A stretch of 64,000 bases of DNA. It comes from Welwitschia mirabilis. Its lineage: Eukaryota; Gnetophyta; Gnetopsida; Welwitschiales. The stretch is taken from NCBI GenBank assembly GCA_051453625.1, contig JBOZIK010000001.1, forward strand, positions 131,593,157 to 131,657,156, written 5' to 3'. The position numbers and the translations under genes are program-made. Shown piece by piece: positions 1 to 10,739 of the stretch (position 1 is its first letter; every line of letters starts with the position of its first letter). The notes beneath the pieces were generated by a model that searched no databases, was not told the DNA's origin, and saw only the letters and a program-made list of their open reading frames with translations.

Positions 1-900
1 CTCCCCCTGTACTCGAGGGGAGGAGTAAGTAACAGCGAAGCATTTACACCAACTACCAACTCTGTTGTTGCTGCTGGTAGTTTAGATAGCTTTACAAAGC
101 CAACCAAATGCATCTATTCTTGTCTCTTCCATCCCCACACATAGTGGTTTCTCCATCCCTTGTGATAGTTCAGCGTCTAGCATACATGATATCGTACTCA
201 ACACTGCAAGTTATCATCTCAACTTGTGTATGTGATATCGTACTCAACACCACAAGTTGAAAGTTGATGTGACTAGGATATCTTGAATATAAAGAGGTAA
301 CCAGGTGTGCTTCAAATGTCAGAGGGTGAATGCATAGGATTACATGACGTGGAAAGATGCCCCTCTTCATAACTGCTGCATCGTTGCTTACCCTACTCAA
401 GCTGCACTATCGCTGCAAGTGTAGGGTGATAGCACAGAGGAGCCTTCCCTCAGTACTTAAGTTATCCTAGCTTCACCCTCCACCCTGGCACGTTCTCGCT
501 CCATGTAGATCAATGGTCGTCATCCTTTAGACCGTCTTTCAGACCCTCATCCTACTTGTATTCTATAGAAATAGAACTATAGAATATAAGATGTGTTGTA
601 TTCCATAGAAATGCATGTATCCTGGAGTTCCATTAGCGATATAGACAACATTCCCACATGTTTGATTGCATACTCTTTTACCTTGCATACCTTAAAAGGG
701 TAACCCAACCTTTTGCATTTATGTATTTGACCTTCCAGGTCGATAAGTGAAGCAACAATACTGTCTCTAGTATATCGACACTCATGGACGCGTACCCCAA
801 GCACATGCTCATTGGTAAGGGGGCTCCTAGTGGCATATTGGGGACGTCCTTTGAACAAAAGCATATTGGCGGGGGCGTGCTTTGAACAGTTGAATAGGTC
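1..900. other. Unassigned GC-richer segment with one unrecognised ORF
   Basis: No recognisable gene. The base composition is visibly less AT-rich than the rest of the window. A 95-codon open frame on the minus strand (577-864, begins MLLFKGRPQYATR) has no motif I recognise, no promoter and no neighbouring exon, so I do not call it a gene. Another open frame (170-400, minus) runs through short direct repeats and is probably chance. The segment could be the end of another decayed element that continues left of the window. Confidence 0.4.
185..258. repeat. Short direct repeat, two copies of about 27 bp
   Basis: Copies at 185-212 and 232-258 share the core gatatcgtactcaacac followed by aagtt, with only a few mismatches. 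The spacing is 47 bp. This is a local duplication of unknown origin. Confidence 0.7.
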
Positions 901-1179
901 TACAACTTATTTCTACTTACGGGAGGCACTTGACATTGTGAGCTAGTTTTTTCCTTCTATAAGATTTTCATTAAGGAAATTTGACTAAAGAAAAAAAAAA
1001 TTAGAAGGAGGTTTGAGTGCACCTAGAGATTATTTTTTTGAGTTGTTTTCTATATCCATCAGCCCTTCTTTAATGTTTTTCTCTACTAGTGACCTTTCTC
1101 TTTAATATCTTTTCTCTCTGTTGACCATGTCATAGCATCTTACAAATAGCAAAAAGTAAAAAAATAAGATAAAAAATGA

Positions 1180-1440
1180 TAGACTATTGTCTTGTTTGTC
1201 ATGGAGACGATAGAAGGTATGATGCACATAAAAACCAATAAAAATAGAATCAGAATAGAAATCGAAACAGAAAGTGAAAAACTAAGAAAATAGGACTGTC
1301 ATCCACCTGATAGTCTAGATGTCATAAGAGACGATAGAGGCTAATTTTATTTTAAAAAAATTATGAACTAAAAATAAAACTAAAAACCGAATTGAAGAAT
1401 ATCATCCTGTCTATCATAGAGACAACAGAGGGAATGACCA
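1180..1440. repeat. Degenerate tandem repeat, unit about 105-110 bp
   Basis: A variant of tgtcatggagacgatagaagg recurs near 1,190-1,217, 1,310-1,350 and 1,400-1,432. A-rich text (aaaactaaaaatcgaaac-like) lies between the copies. A related phrase, cctgcttgtcatgggaatgaaagagg in part, reappears near 2,440-2,467. Copies are too diverged for firm borders. No coding content is seen from 900 to 2,700. Confidence 0.4.
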
Positions 1441-2704
1441 CTATTTTTCTATAGAAACTAAAATTGAAAAATCGAAACTAAAAAATCTACACAAAAAAAA
1501 CCTATAGTTCTTCATAAGATACAATGTCATCATAGATAAATAACCAAATAGATGTCTAATATACTCACCTGAATGATGATAACACTTATACTCCTTAATA
1601 GCATTTCTTGACAACGGCTCCAATTTGTTGTGATGTGTATTTGTGCAAGTACTTAAGTTCAAAATAATTCTATCATTCATAAAATAAATAGATATCTCAC
1701 ACAATATAACACACTAGTTTGAATGGGAGTAGACCCAAAATGTTGTATTTATATTAAAGACTATGAGATAAGACTTATATTGCTTTGTAAAAGAATAATA
1801 GAAACTAGAAATAAAGGTTAAATGTAAGAAAATAAATTACAATGAAAAATGCAAGATGCAGCTAATCTAGATGAGATAAAAAATGGAACTAACACTACTT
1901 ACTTTTAGCCTTAACAAAGACTGCCCTTGATGATCTATATCATCTAAGTAATTTTTACCAAATCAAGGAATCATAAACCATAAGAATAATTTGAGAATCT
2001 AACATGTAAATATGAAAATAAAACAAAATCGATATTAAGAATGAGTAACAAGCATCTAGGTTACAAAATAGCCAAGCTTCTATGGAGGATATATAGCCCT
2101 CCATCAAAGCAGTCTTTCTGTCATACTTGAGATGAATCTCCCACCATTCAATCTCTTGTCATAAGAATTTCTAGTGCAATGAAGATAAGAAAGAGAGTCA
2201 AAGAGGGACTTATTTATAACAACTTACAACAGAAAAAAATAAATAGAAGGTGAAGCATTTACATAAATAAAATAGATGAAATGATTAAAGGTCATTGTCA
2301 GGGTCAGTTACATGTTATTGTTGTCCTGGCTGTTGTCCAGATGATAAGGGAGACAAATACTCATTACAAAAGATGACCTAGAATGATGACTCAATAATGA
2401 TTCGGTAGTCCACATCAACAATCAACAGTGTTATTGTCCTGCTTGTCATGGGAATGAAAGAGGGGGCAAAGGTATTCTTAATCATATTTTTAAGAAGAAA
2501 TTTAGTATTTTTATCAGTAATCCTTCTCTAAAGCTTTGTGCATCAAAATGTGCCTTTAACACATCAAAACTGGGTAATAAATGCATATTTCCAAGATTTC
2601 TTATTGTATCTTCAAAAATCCTCAGAATTATACCTAAACCTATATAAAAGTCTTGTAAAACAACTCATAAAACTCCATCAAATAACCACATATTAGCAGC
2701 ATAA

Positions 2705-3480
2705 CAATCTCCCTATAAAAGGGTCTTAAACCCTTTATTGTATTCAAATTTTCTTGGATAATTATGGGGAAGAATTGGAGGCTTAGACATCATGGTACTG
2801 TAACATCCTTCTTGGAGTAGAATGCTCAAGACTAGTTGAGGAGTTATTCTTATTCTTCTTCTTCACTCATGTAATGTACAAAGAATTGATCTAAATCCTT
2901 TAATTAATAATACAAAATCTTATTTGATATTAGTAATGTTTAGGTAGAACTAGTTCTTCAAATAGAATCATTATTTTATTGTTAATGATAAGATATGGTA
3001 TTACTAATATTTAGATGAGATTATTTGATTGACAAGTTGTTTTGAACCACATGAATTATTCAAAGTTACTTTTATGATTTAGAGTTATTATTATTTAATG
3101 GATCTTATGCACTTAGGTTCATACTTTTTGTGCTTATAAAGGGTTGTAAAGTATCGGGAGGATTTAATAACTCATCAAAACTCATGTAGTGGATGAGATT
3201 ATGCCTTTATATTAAGCCTTAATGACCTGACGATTTAGTGCATGTTATAGATATAAGAATCTTTGAAGTAAAGGAGGAAAGTTGAATGAATCATTAGATC
3301 CTTGAAGGATTTTTATTCTCATACATTACTAATTTAAGATCACTTCTTTCTTTTCAACATCCAATTTTCTTTTGGTTAGGTTTATGTTGTATAATGAAAT
3401 AATTATATACCTTTTGATTAATTTACCTCTTATGTTCCTATGAAAAATTGCAATAAGTATTTTACTTAGTTTAAAATTTA
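2705..3480 (+). repeat. LTR-like block, left member of a diverged pair
   Basis: This block aligns by eye with 16,905-17,625. Both start with a TATA box (tataaaa at 2,714-2,720), followed by a pentamer-rich tttattgtattcaa phrase, then gagttattcttattc, a shared atgagattat and taatgacct region, and a final cctatg...caataa phrase. A TATA box near the start of a dispersed block is typical of an LTR. The two members flank the complete gypsy element at 4,342-13,404, so they may be the LTRs of an older outer element into which it inserted. No target-site duplication or primer site could be fixed, so the LTR call is inference. Confidence 0.4.
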
Positions 3481-4341
3481 GTACCATTGTTAGGGATGTA
3501 TTAACATGGTAATTTTTCATGAGTGCATGATTTTCTTACAATAATTTATTTAGTTAGATTTTATTTTTCTAGTAGTGAACACTAGTTCTCTTTCTAATGA
3601 TACTCAAATTAGTCCTTTTTTTTTTATTTTGTGTGTTTTTAATTTTTCTTCTAGTGGTAGGTACTAGTCCTTTTCTAATAAAACATGAACTGGTTTAAAT
3701 TGTTAAGTTTGATTACTTTTCTGACATTTGAAACTTCATTTTTGTATTTGATATTTTGTATTGTAAGTCTAACAAATTTCTTATAGGTGTAGTTAAATAT
3801 TAGATCATGAATATTAAACTAAAACCAAACTCTTAACGATTTTTGTGTTTTATGTGTTTTATAATTTCTCTAAATTCTTTGTACATTTTTTAATTTTGTA
3901 AATTTTTATTTTTATTAAAATTTTTAGAAAAAATTAAAAACATTAGGTTTAATTTCTTAACATATATTTTCATAAGATTCTATGATTTTGGGTTTCTATT
4001 AACTTTTTTCCTAACCCTGTAACTTTAAACCTTTTGTGTGAGTTACACAAACTCTCTATATTTTTTTTGATCATTTTTTTTTTACTTAATCTAATTGGTG
4101 CTTTCACCATTCCTGAAGGGCACTGCTAGTGTTTCTACTCTAAAGTCTTTGTAATTTGAACAGATACCTTTTGAAACCTCTCTAAGTCTCATTAACTTAC
4201 AGACTCCTCTAAGATTATAAAAATCCTAAAAAATGTGAACCTTTTAGCTGAAATCTTAGCCCATTTTCTTAAACTTGAAATATGAGTTGATCTTCAAATC
4301 CATTTTAGACATCTTCTAATTTGAATCTTATCTCCCCCTGC
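3481..4341. other. AT-rich stretch, no gene; gypsy-leader-like phrase
   Basis: Nothing coding is seen. The phrase ttggtgctttcaccattc at 4,095-4,112 resembles leader/primer-site sequence that I associate with some Ty3/gypsy (Tat-type) elements. That fits the idea that this is internal sequence of an older element to the left of the nested insertion, but the match is short and the call is weak. Confidence 0.25.
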
Positions 4342-4757
4342 TGTAATGTCCTATTTTACTATTCTTAAATTATTTTACTTAAAAGGAACATTTAAAATAA
4401 TATGCCAAGATTCATAGAAATAACAAGGAAAAATTTAAAGAGTAATAAGCTTTTATTACTAATAGCAGTAGATTATATTCCACATCATTATCAAATAGCC
4501 TTAGACTAGTGGTTATAGGTAAAGACATGGACTACAACTTTAGTCCCCCTCTTGGGACCCTTGGTGATCAGCCAAGGTTATCATCGGTTACATCCACCTA
4601 ATCTATCCACCCCCACCTAATACTCTAGGCTTATTATACATAATGAAAGAACACATCTTTACATATTTAGATCACATCCATACATATCTCTTGTTAATCA
4701 TGCTTTATTAGCTCTTAACACACATCATCATTTAATTAATGATTTTGGAACATCACA
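4342..4757 (-). repeat. 3' LTR of the minus-strand gypsy element
   Basis: Homologous along its whole length to 12,990-13,404, including the landmark ccacccccacctaat and the end aattaatgatttt.gaacat. The terminal dinucleotides are TG and CA. Copies differ by scattered substitutions and small indels, which implies an old insertion. Confidence 0.92.
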
Positions 4758-4771
4758 TTCCCTCCCTTTTA
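4758..4771 (-). other. Polypurine tract of the minus-strand gypsy element
   Basis: Read on the minus strand this is aaaagggagggaa, directly adjacent to the 3' LTR. This is the expected position for the primer of plus-strand DNA synthesis in an LTR retrotransposon. Confidence 0.8.
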
Positions 4772-5149
4772 GTAATCATACTCCTCCTTGAGTACAGTCT
4801 TTCCTTGATTTGCATTACTTCTAAAGCCATGCTTATCCAAATTAATTTTTGTAGGATCTACAAGATAGAATAGAAAAGAGGAGATATTATTTAATTATAG
4901 ATACACTGATAATACAATACAAAAATGGTATATTAGGCCTTATTGTTAAAAAGTCTAGGGAAGGTTTCTTGCATGTACTTCTTGCTTTTCCATGTTTGCT
5001 GATTACAATGGATTCATTAAATAAGTACTTCATTTCTACTTTTATTTATTAATTACCTAGATCTAATACTTAGAACTTTTTTTAGTTGAATCACAAAAGT
5101 TAGATTAGGTTTGAGTATGATATGTTACCAGTTTAAAGTGTAGTTCTAG

Positions 5150-6250
5150 TTTCAATCTTCATGATATGGTTTCATAGTGCTCACATGAAAAAACTAGATG
5201 AATCCAAGACATTTGAGGAGGAAGCTCTAGTTTGTATGCTAGATCCCCAATCTTTTCAATAATTTTAAAAGGACTATAGAATCATGGTGCTACCTTGCTG
5301 TACCTTTCAATTTTTAAGGATTTTTTTTGGCTTGATTCTTAATAGCACTTATTTATCTATCTGAAATAAATGAGTCTAATACCTCTAATCACAATACTTC
5401 TTATATTAATCATGTGGTACCTTTAGCTGTCTTTTAATTTTATTGATTACTTCTTCTATCATTTTTAATTATGAGGGCACTATCTTTTCTGATCTTATGA
5501 AGGACCTAACCACGTAACAGATGTAGAATAGTTTCTATCATACATTGCTTCAAATGGTGAATAGTGGATGAAAGTCTAAAAGTTCTAGTTATAAGCAAAT
5601 TCTATTAGATGTGGGTAGTTATTCCATTATTTGGGCCTTCTTGCTAACACCTTAAAGTATCTTCCAATGTACAATTTATCCTTTCTATTTAACCTTATAT
5701 TTCTAGGTGATTAGCTGTATAAATTGTGCTTGGCACCTAAGTAGTGGTAGTAGATTTGCTAAAATTTAGATAAGAACTTTAGATCTTAATTAGATACAAT
5801 AATCTAAGTTGCATCATATAATCTGAAAAATTCCTGTATAAAATAGAGAGCTAGCTCTTCAACTATATTAGTACTTTATACTACAATAAAGTGAGCCATC
5901 TTAGTCAACATGTTTATGCAAATAAAAATTGCATAATGTTATTTATTAGTGAGGGGTAACCTAGTAATGAAATCCATAGATATCTCTTCCCACTTCCATT
6001 ATGATATCCCCAATGGATGAAGGAGTCTAATGGGTCTTCCTTAGTCAATTTTCATCTAGTGGAATATGGGATAGTTTCAAATGTATTCTTTTAAATTTGC
6101 CTTCATTCTAAGCCCAAAGTAGTATTTTCACAATTGGTGGTACTTTGTGATAAATCCCAGATGTCCTACATAAGAAACTTCATGTAGTTCAGACATCAGC
6201 TTTCTTTTCCATCGGCCTTGTGGAATGTACATTTATCTTCTCTTTAGAAG
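5150..6250 (-). pseudogene. Integrase remnant (gypsy), with GPF C-terminal motif
   Basis: In minus-strand reading, the core integrase phrase WEEISMDFITRLP lies near 5,955-6,000. The C-terminal phrase FYSPFKIIEKIGDLAYKLEL lies near 5,190-5,300, followed by an IHLVF.C phrase where families read IHPVFHVS. These match the Ty3/gypsy integrase core (WE.ISMDFI.GLP) and the GPF/Y module (FYGPF.I.E.IG..AYKLELP), with Gly replaced by Ser in GPF. Stops and frame changes separate the blocks, so no integrase is made. A chromodomain should follow between 4,800 and 5,150. I see only a weak lysine-rich, ETFPRLF-like stretch and cannot confirm it. Confidence 0.75.
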
Positions 6251-6489
6251 GAATCCATTCTATAAGATCATGTAGGTGTCTACTTCCTTTTCTTATTGAA
6301 CCTCTTGGTATATGTTCTTGAAGTATGGATCTTCTTCCAAGGAATTTTTAATAAAGGTGTACAAGTCGAATGTGACAGTGGTGTCTAACATACATCACAT
6401 CTTACTCAAAGCATCTGATACTTTATTCTCCTTTCTAGGGGTGTACTATAATTTGAAATCATATTCTATAAGTAATTCATCCCATCTTC

Positions 6490-6760
6490 TCTATCACATA
6501 TTTAGAAGGGGTTATTTATAAAATACTCCAAGCTATTATGATCTATTTTGAGGAGGTATTTGATTCCCACAAAATAATGCCTCTGAAATTTCAAGGCTTG
6601 CACTATGGATAATAGTTTTGAGTCATATACAGGATAGTTCTTCTCATGTTGGTTTAGCTTCCATGACTTATATACAATTACTTGGTCATCTTGGTTGAGC
6701 ACAACTTCTTTTCTTAGGTGGAAGCATCTGTGGTAACTGTAAAAGGCTTGTTTATGTTTA
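6490..6760 (-). pseudogene. RNase H remnant of the minus-strand gypsy
   Basis: The minus frame at 6,502-6,702 encodes QDDQVIVYKSWKLNQHEKNY followed by PVYDSKLLSIVQALK and then HYFVG and KIDHNSLEYF. This matches the gypsy RNase H pattern (L..HE.NYP..D.ELLA...AL..WRHYL.G..F...TDH.SLKY). The open frame is 66 codons and ends in a stop at the N-F boundary, so it is a fragment. Neighbouring RT and integrase fragments lie on the expected sides. Confidence 0.85.
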
Positions 6761-7079
6761 TGATCTTAAGGACCAATGTAGTTGTGAGTAGTAACTTTAA
6801 TATGAGAAATGCCTTCTTGCATTTATCATCAAAGAGGAATGTATTAGTTACTTTAATAAAATCTATTAATGGTACTGTAAGTTGAGAAAATCCTTAAAAA
6901 AATTTTTGATAGAAGTCAGCTAATCCTAAGAAACTTCATACTTGAGTGGCATCCTTCAATTTTGACCATTTTCTTATAGCTTAAACTTTGGCTGGGTTTG
7001 TTGTAGTCCCTTTGCTGGAGATGATATGTCCTAGATAAATAATTTCTATTTGGAAGAATTCACATTTACTTAATTTTAT

Positions 7080-7560
7080 CTTAAATTTATGCTTGAATAA
7101 AACATGTAGTACTCTTTTCAAATGTGTAATATAATCATCCTAGTTTTTGGAATATATTAGGATATCATCTAAAAAGACAACCACAAGTTTATCCAAGTAT
7201 GATTAAAAAAATCATTCATTAAACTCATTAATGTAGCTAGGGCATTTGTCAAACTAAAAGGCATCATTGCAAATTTGTAATGTCCATATCTTATTCTGAA
7301 GATAGTATTGTAGATGTCTTCATCCTTGATATAGATTTGATGGTAGCTAGATTTTACATTGATCTTTAAAAAGTACTTGAATCCTTATAGTTGATTCAAT
7401 ATGTCATTAATCTATGGTAATGAGTATTTGTTTTTTATGATCATTTTATCGAGTTGTCTATAAACAATGCAAAGCCATAAAGTATCTTCCTTCTTTTTGA
7501 GAAATAACACTGGTACTCCCCATGGGGACATAGTAGGATCAATATTTCCTTCCAATAATA
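7080..7560 (-). pseudogene. Reverse transcriptase remnant of the minus-strand gypsy
   Basis: On the minus strand, [17 protein letters not shown] (near 7,480-7,530) is followed by [16 protein letters not shown], then INVKSSYHQIYIKDEDI, then FAMMPFSLTNA. The catalytic FLDDILIYSK (7,155-7,180) comes last and lies in a different frame from some of the preceding blocks. The two catalytic aspartates are present. In-frame stops interrupt the copy after KNKYSLP and before the GFKYF phrase. These are the RT fingers and palm of a Ty3/gypsy polymerase, dead through stops and frameshifts. Confidence 0.88.
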
Positions 7561-8109
7561 ACTATTCGATCTATAACTTTAATTCTATTAGTTCCACCTT
7601 TGAGAAATGGTAAGAAGCTCTGATTATTAGCTATGCTCTAGGAATTAAATCAAATGCATGCTATACTTTTTTCTTAAGTGGTAGCATTTTTGAATCTTAA
7701 AATACATCTAAAAATTCTTTTAGTTCTTCTAGTATAGACGGATCTTCTTTATGATCTTCTGCTTGTACTAGGGTGATGAACACCTATTTCTTTTTAATAG
7801 GTTTAGCAATTTCTTTGGCTGAGGTTAAAAATATCTCCTTACTTTTTCCCTCCCCTTTAAAAATTATTCTCTAAATGAATGGGATAGCTATAATGTTAAA
7901 TGGTAGAAGTTAATTCAAACATTATATCTAACTAGGAAATGGATTCCTAGAATGGCATGGTCTTCTCCAATTTGAAAAACATTAAACTTATCTCTAAACT
8001 ATAAGTCATGAATGGTAAAAGTAATGAGGTCAGTAGTCCCATCTTGTGGAAGAATGTTACCCCATACAACTTCTATGGTGGACTCTTATTCTTTGAAAGG
8101 GTGATATTT

Positions 8110-8175
8110 AATTTGTAAAATGAAGATGATGATGCATCACTATCAACTAAGAATGAAATTAAAAAAAATGAAAAG
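8110..8175 (-). pseudogene. Protease active-site remnant of the minus-strand gypsy
   Basis: The minus-strand reading around 8,121-8,153 gives LVDSDASSSSFI. The family motif is (L/V)(V/L)DSGAS.SFI; Gly of DSG is replaced by Asp, which would disable the aspartic protease. It lies between the zinc knuckle and RT, as expected. Confidence 0.65.
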
Positions 8176-8321
8176 TAACCATATGACTCTATGATGGAGT
8201 CTTGGTTACTAATAACATCTATTTCAATGGTATCATAGACTCATTTGGATGACATAAGTTAATTCTGAAGAGTAAGAGGCTGATTTTACTAAGAAACATT
8301 TACTGCTCGTGCTTTGAAAGG

Positions 8322-8940
8322 ATAGTTCCTGGATATATGGCCTCTCTTGTGGCACTCATAATAGGTAAGGCTAGTTCTGTATGGCTCCCTTATTGGTGGT
8401 GTGGTTGAAAGAGGGTGTCTATCTTCTTGTTGTGATTAATCCATTTATCTATTCTCTTGGCCTTGGAGATAATGCCCTTTTTCAATAGGTATCCTCTATA
8501 GATGATATTTCTAGAGTGTGGAGGACAATTTGAATAATAAAGCTATTAATCAATTACTTTTCTAAAAAATTCTTCTGGTATTCCATAAGGCACTAGAATT
8601 ATAACCAATGTTCATCTAATGGGTGTTTCCTCAAGTGTAGGAATCGAAATTCCACTATTTAATCTTTAATAAAATCTTCTGGAATGAACTTCTTTTTGAA
8701 TTATTTAATAAATGTATCCCACGATATCCTATGTGGGTGTTTCTAGTGGTACCTAGACCATCATTCCTATGCGTTTCCTATAAGAAATGTAGTAACATAT
8801 ATGCATCATCTTTCTGGAGGTATATTTTGAAGTTCAAAATAATTCTCTAATTGCAAGATCCATGATATGACTTCTTCACTTATTCCAACTTTGCCTTCAT
8901 AGGTTTTTAAATGTATCATGGTTGCAAGTTCTTCTTCTTC
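8322..8940 (-). pseudogene. Gag remnant: capsid domain and mutated CCHC zinc knuckle
   Basis: On the minus strand the capsid region (about 8,560-8,930) contains ISEEVISWILQLENYFELQ, IPPER, then WSRYH and ISWDTFIK..KKKFIPEDFI. This is the standard pattern of the retrotransposon gag domain. The knuckle at 8,322-8,363 reads YYECHKRGHISRNY; the first and last cysteines of CX2CX4HX4C are both tyrosine, each explained by a single G-to-A change. Several stops break the capsid. Gag would package the element RNA into virus-like particles in the cytoplasm; this copy cannot. Confidence 0.85.
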
Positions 8941-9479
8941 TCTTTGTTTAATGTTGAAATGGTTGAATCTATTTGTTAGAAAAGCTTGAAGATCGGCATT
9001 GTATTTAATAATCTCATCTATATATTTTAAAGGTCAACATCGTTAGTAGGTGTATGTTGTCTTGATGTACAAGGTGGTTGTTGAGATGTCCTCTGATTAG
9101 GTTCTATAGGTTTTTCTTCTAGGAGAAAAAGAAGGCTATTGATCTTATTAGCTAACTGTATATTCTGTGAGCGAATATTATGAATATGATCTTCTAGTGC
9201 ATCAATTCACTTATTGTCCCCGCGTTCTATGATATGCCAGTGGATTTGATATTCTTCTAAACTCATATACCTTTGTTTGATTCTACAAGTATTCTCTTGC
9301 TCTTCCTCCTCTTTCTCTTGGTGGTGCTACCTTTTTATAATTTTACTGGTGAAATTTGGGAACCTGTAAGTTAAGAAAATTATTAGAGAAAATAGTTTAT
9401 AGTAGTTACCATAACAAACTTGCTAATATGGCTAACTGTCAATAGAGGTCTGTGTATTGCTAAGTAGCTAGGAATGGTG

Positions 9480-10200
9480 CTGGGAATTAAAGTGTGACAT
9501 CAGGCAACTATGTGTAATGAGTGTGACATTGGGCCACCAAGTCTAATGTTGGACTAGAAAATATGATGTCAAGCATTTAAGTGTAATGTTGGATCTTTTA
9601 TCCGATGAGTGAAATAGGCAATCTTAGAGAGGCGACAGGTGATTCTTGTTTTATGGGTAGCAAGTGCAACATCGGCCACCCAAGTGTGACATTGGTCACT
9701 TAAGTGAAACATCAACCTTCTTTAAATAGACAAGTAAAATAGGAAGTTTCCTTAAAAAAAAGCAAAATCTGGCCTATAGAGGATGAGTGTGATGTGACAT
9801 CCAAGTGTGACATTGGTCACCCAAGTATGACTTAAAACTTTGAGTGGCTTTGAAGTTCTACATCAAGTTTACCAAGATCAAGTACAATGTAAATCATCTA
9901 AGTGTAATGTCAAACATCCAAGTATGACGTCAGCCTTTGAAGTGCAACATAAGCCTCTAATCTGGCTATTAAAGTATAGCATCAGCCTTCTAGGAGTGCA
10001 ACATTGGCCTCGAGAGTGCAACATCGGCCTTTTAGGAGTGCTATGTCAACCTCTAAAGTGTGATGTCAGCCTTTTAGGAGTATAACGTCGGCCTCTGAAG
10101 TGTAACGTTAACCTCTAGGAGTGCAATGTCAGCCTATAAAGTGTGACATCGGCCATCTAGAAGTGTGATGTTAGCCTTCTAGGAGTGCAGTTTAGGGCTT
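9480..10200 (+). repeat. Degenerate minisatellite, about 20-bp period
   Basis: Repeated variants of agtgtgacatcggcc, agtgcaacatcggcct and ccttctaggagtgc fill this interval. The densest part is 9,900-10,190, where nearly every 20-25 bases restart with agtg(t/c)(g/a)a(c/t)(g/a)tc. The array lies inside the gypsy element, between its gag and 5' leader, so it is element-borne or inserted into it. An open frame across 9,840-10,085 is a by-product of the repeat, not a gene. Confidence 0.8.
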
Positions 10201-10299
10201 ATATTTTTCCGTAGTTAATTAGAGTTGATTACATTTATTTAAGGTTTGGTTAACTATAATTAAATGTTATTTTAAAGTTAGGATTAAACCTTAGTCCAT

Positions 10300-10325
10300 T
10301 ACTATAAATAGCTTCATGGTCCCCT
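10300..10325 (+). promoter_or_regulatory. Plus-strand TATA box inside the minus-strand element
   Basis: The phrase actataaatagct at about 10,301-10,313 is a near-ideal plant TATA box on the plus strand, antisense to the host element. It is preceded by 100 bp of AT-rich sequence after the minisatellite and followed by pyrimidine-rich leader-like sequence. The coding-like region starts about 400 bp downstream on the same strand. Confidence 0.5.
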
Positions 10326-10739
10326 CATTTTTTACTTCTTTTATCACATGACTCCATAGTTAAAATTGGTAGTTCTTTTATTTATTCTCCCACTTGTTTC
10401 TTTATTTTCTGATTTTCATTTTAATGGTTTTCTTTTTCTTTCCTTGATTTTTATTCAGGTTCTTTCACAACCTAATTTTACCTATAGATATAAATTCTTT
10501 AGCATTTGTGAATGTACTTTTTCCTATGATTAAGATATGGCTTCTAGACTTTGCCCTACCATTTCTTGAAATTCTACTAATGTTAGGTTTGCAGAGTTGC
10601 AAATACAACCATGTGCTTTTAAGAAAGGGTTCTCCTAGATGTTTTCCTCTAACCTCTTTGATTTCTATTGTTCTTTTCATCTTGGATTCCTTATATTATT
10701 TCTTTGATCTAGATATTGACACCATTACCCATACTTGAC

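Noticed and set aside
1-12. ctccccctgtac as a minus-strand copia polypurine tract
   Set aside because: Too short and at the window edge; no LTR or pol remains next to it.
577-864. Minus-strand 95-codon frame as a gene
   Set aside because: No motif or context; kept only as a note in the description of the left end.
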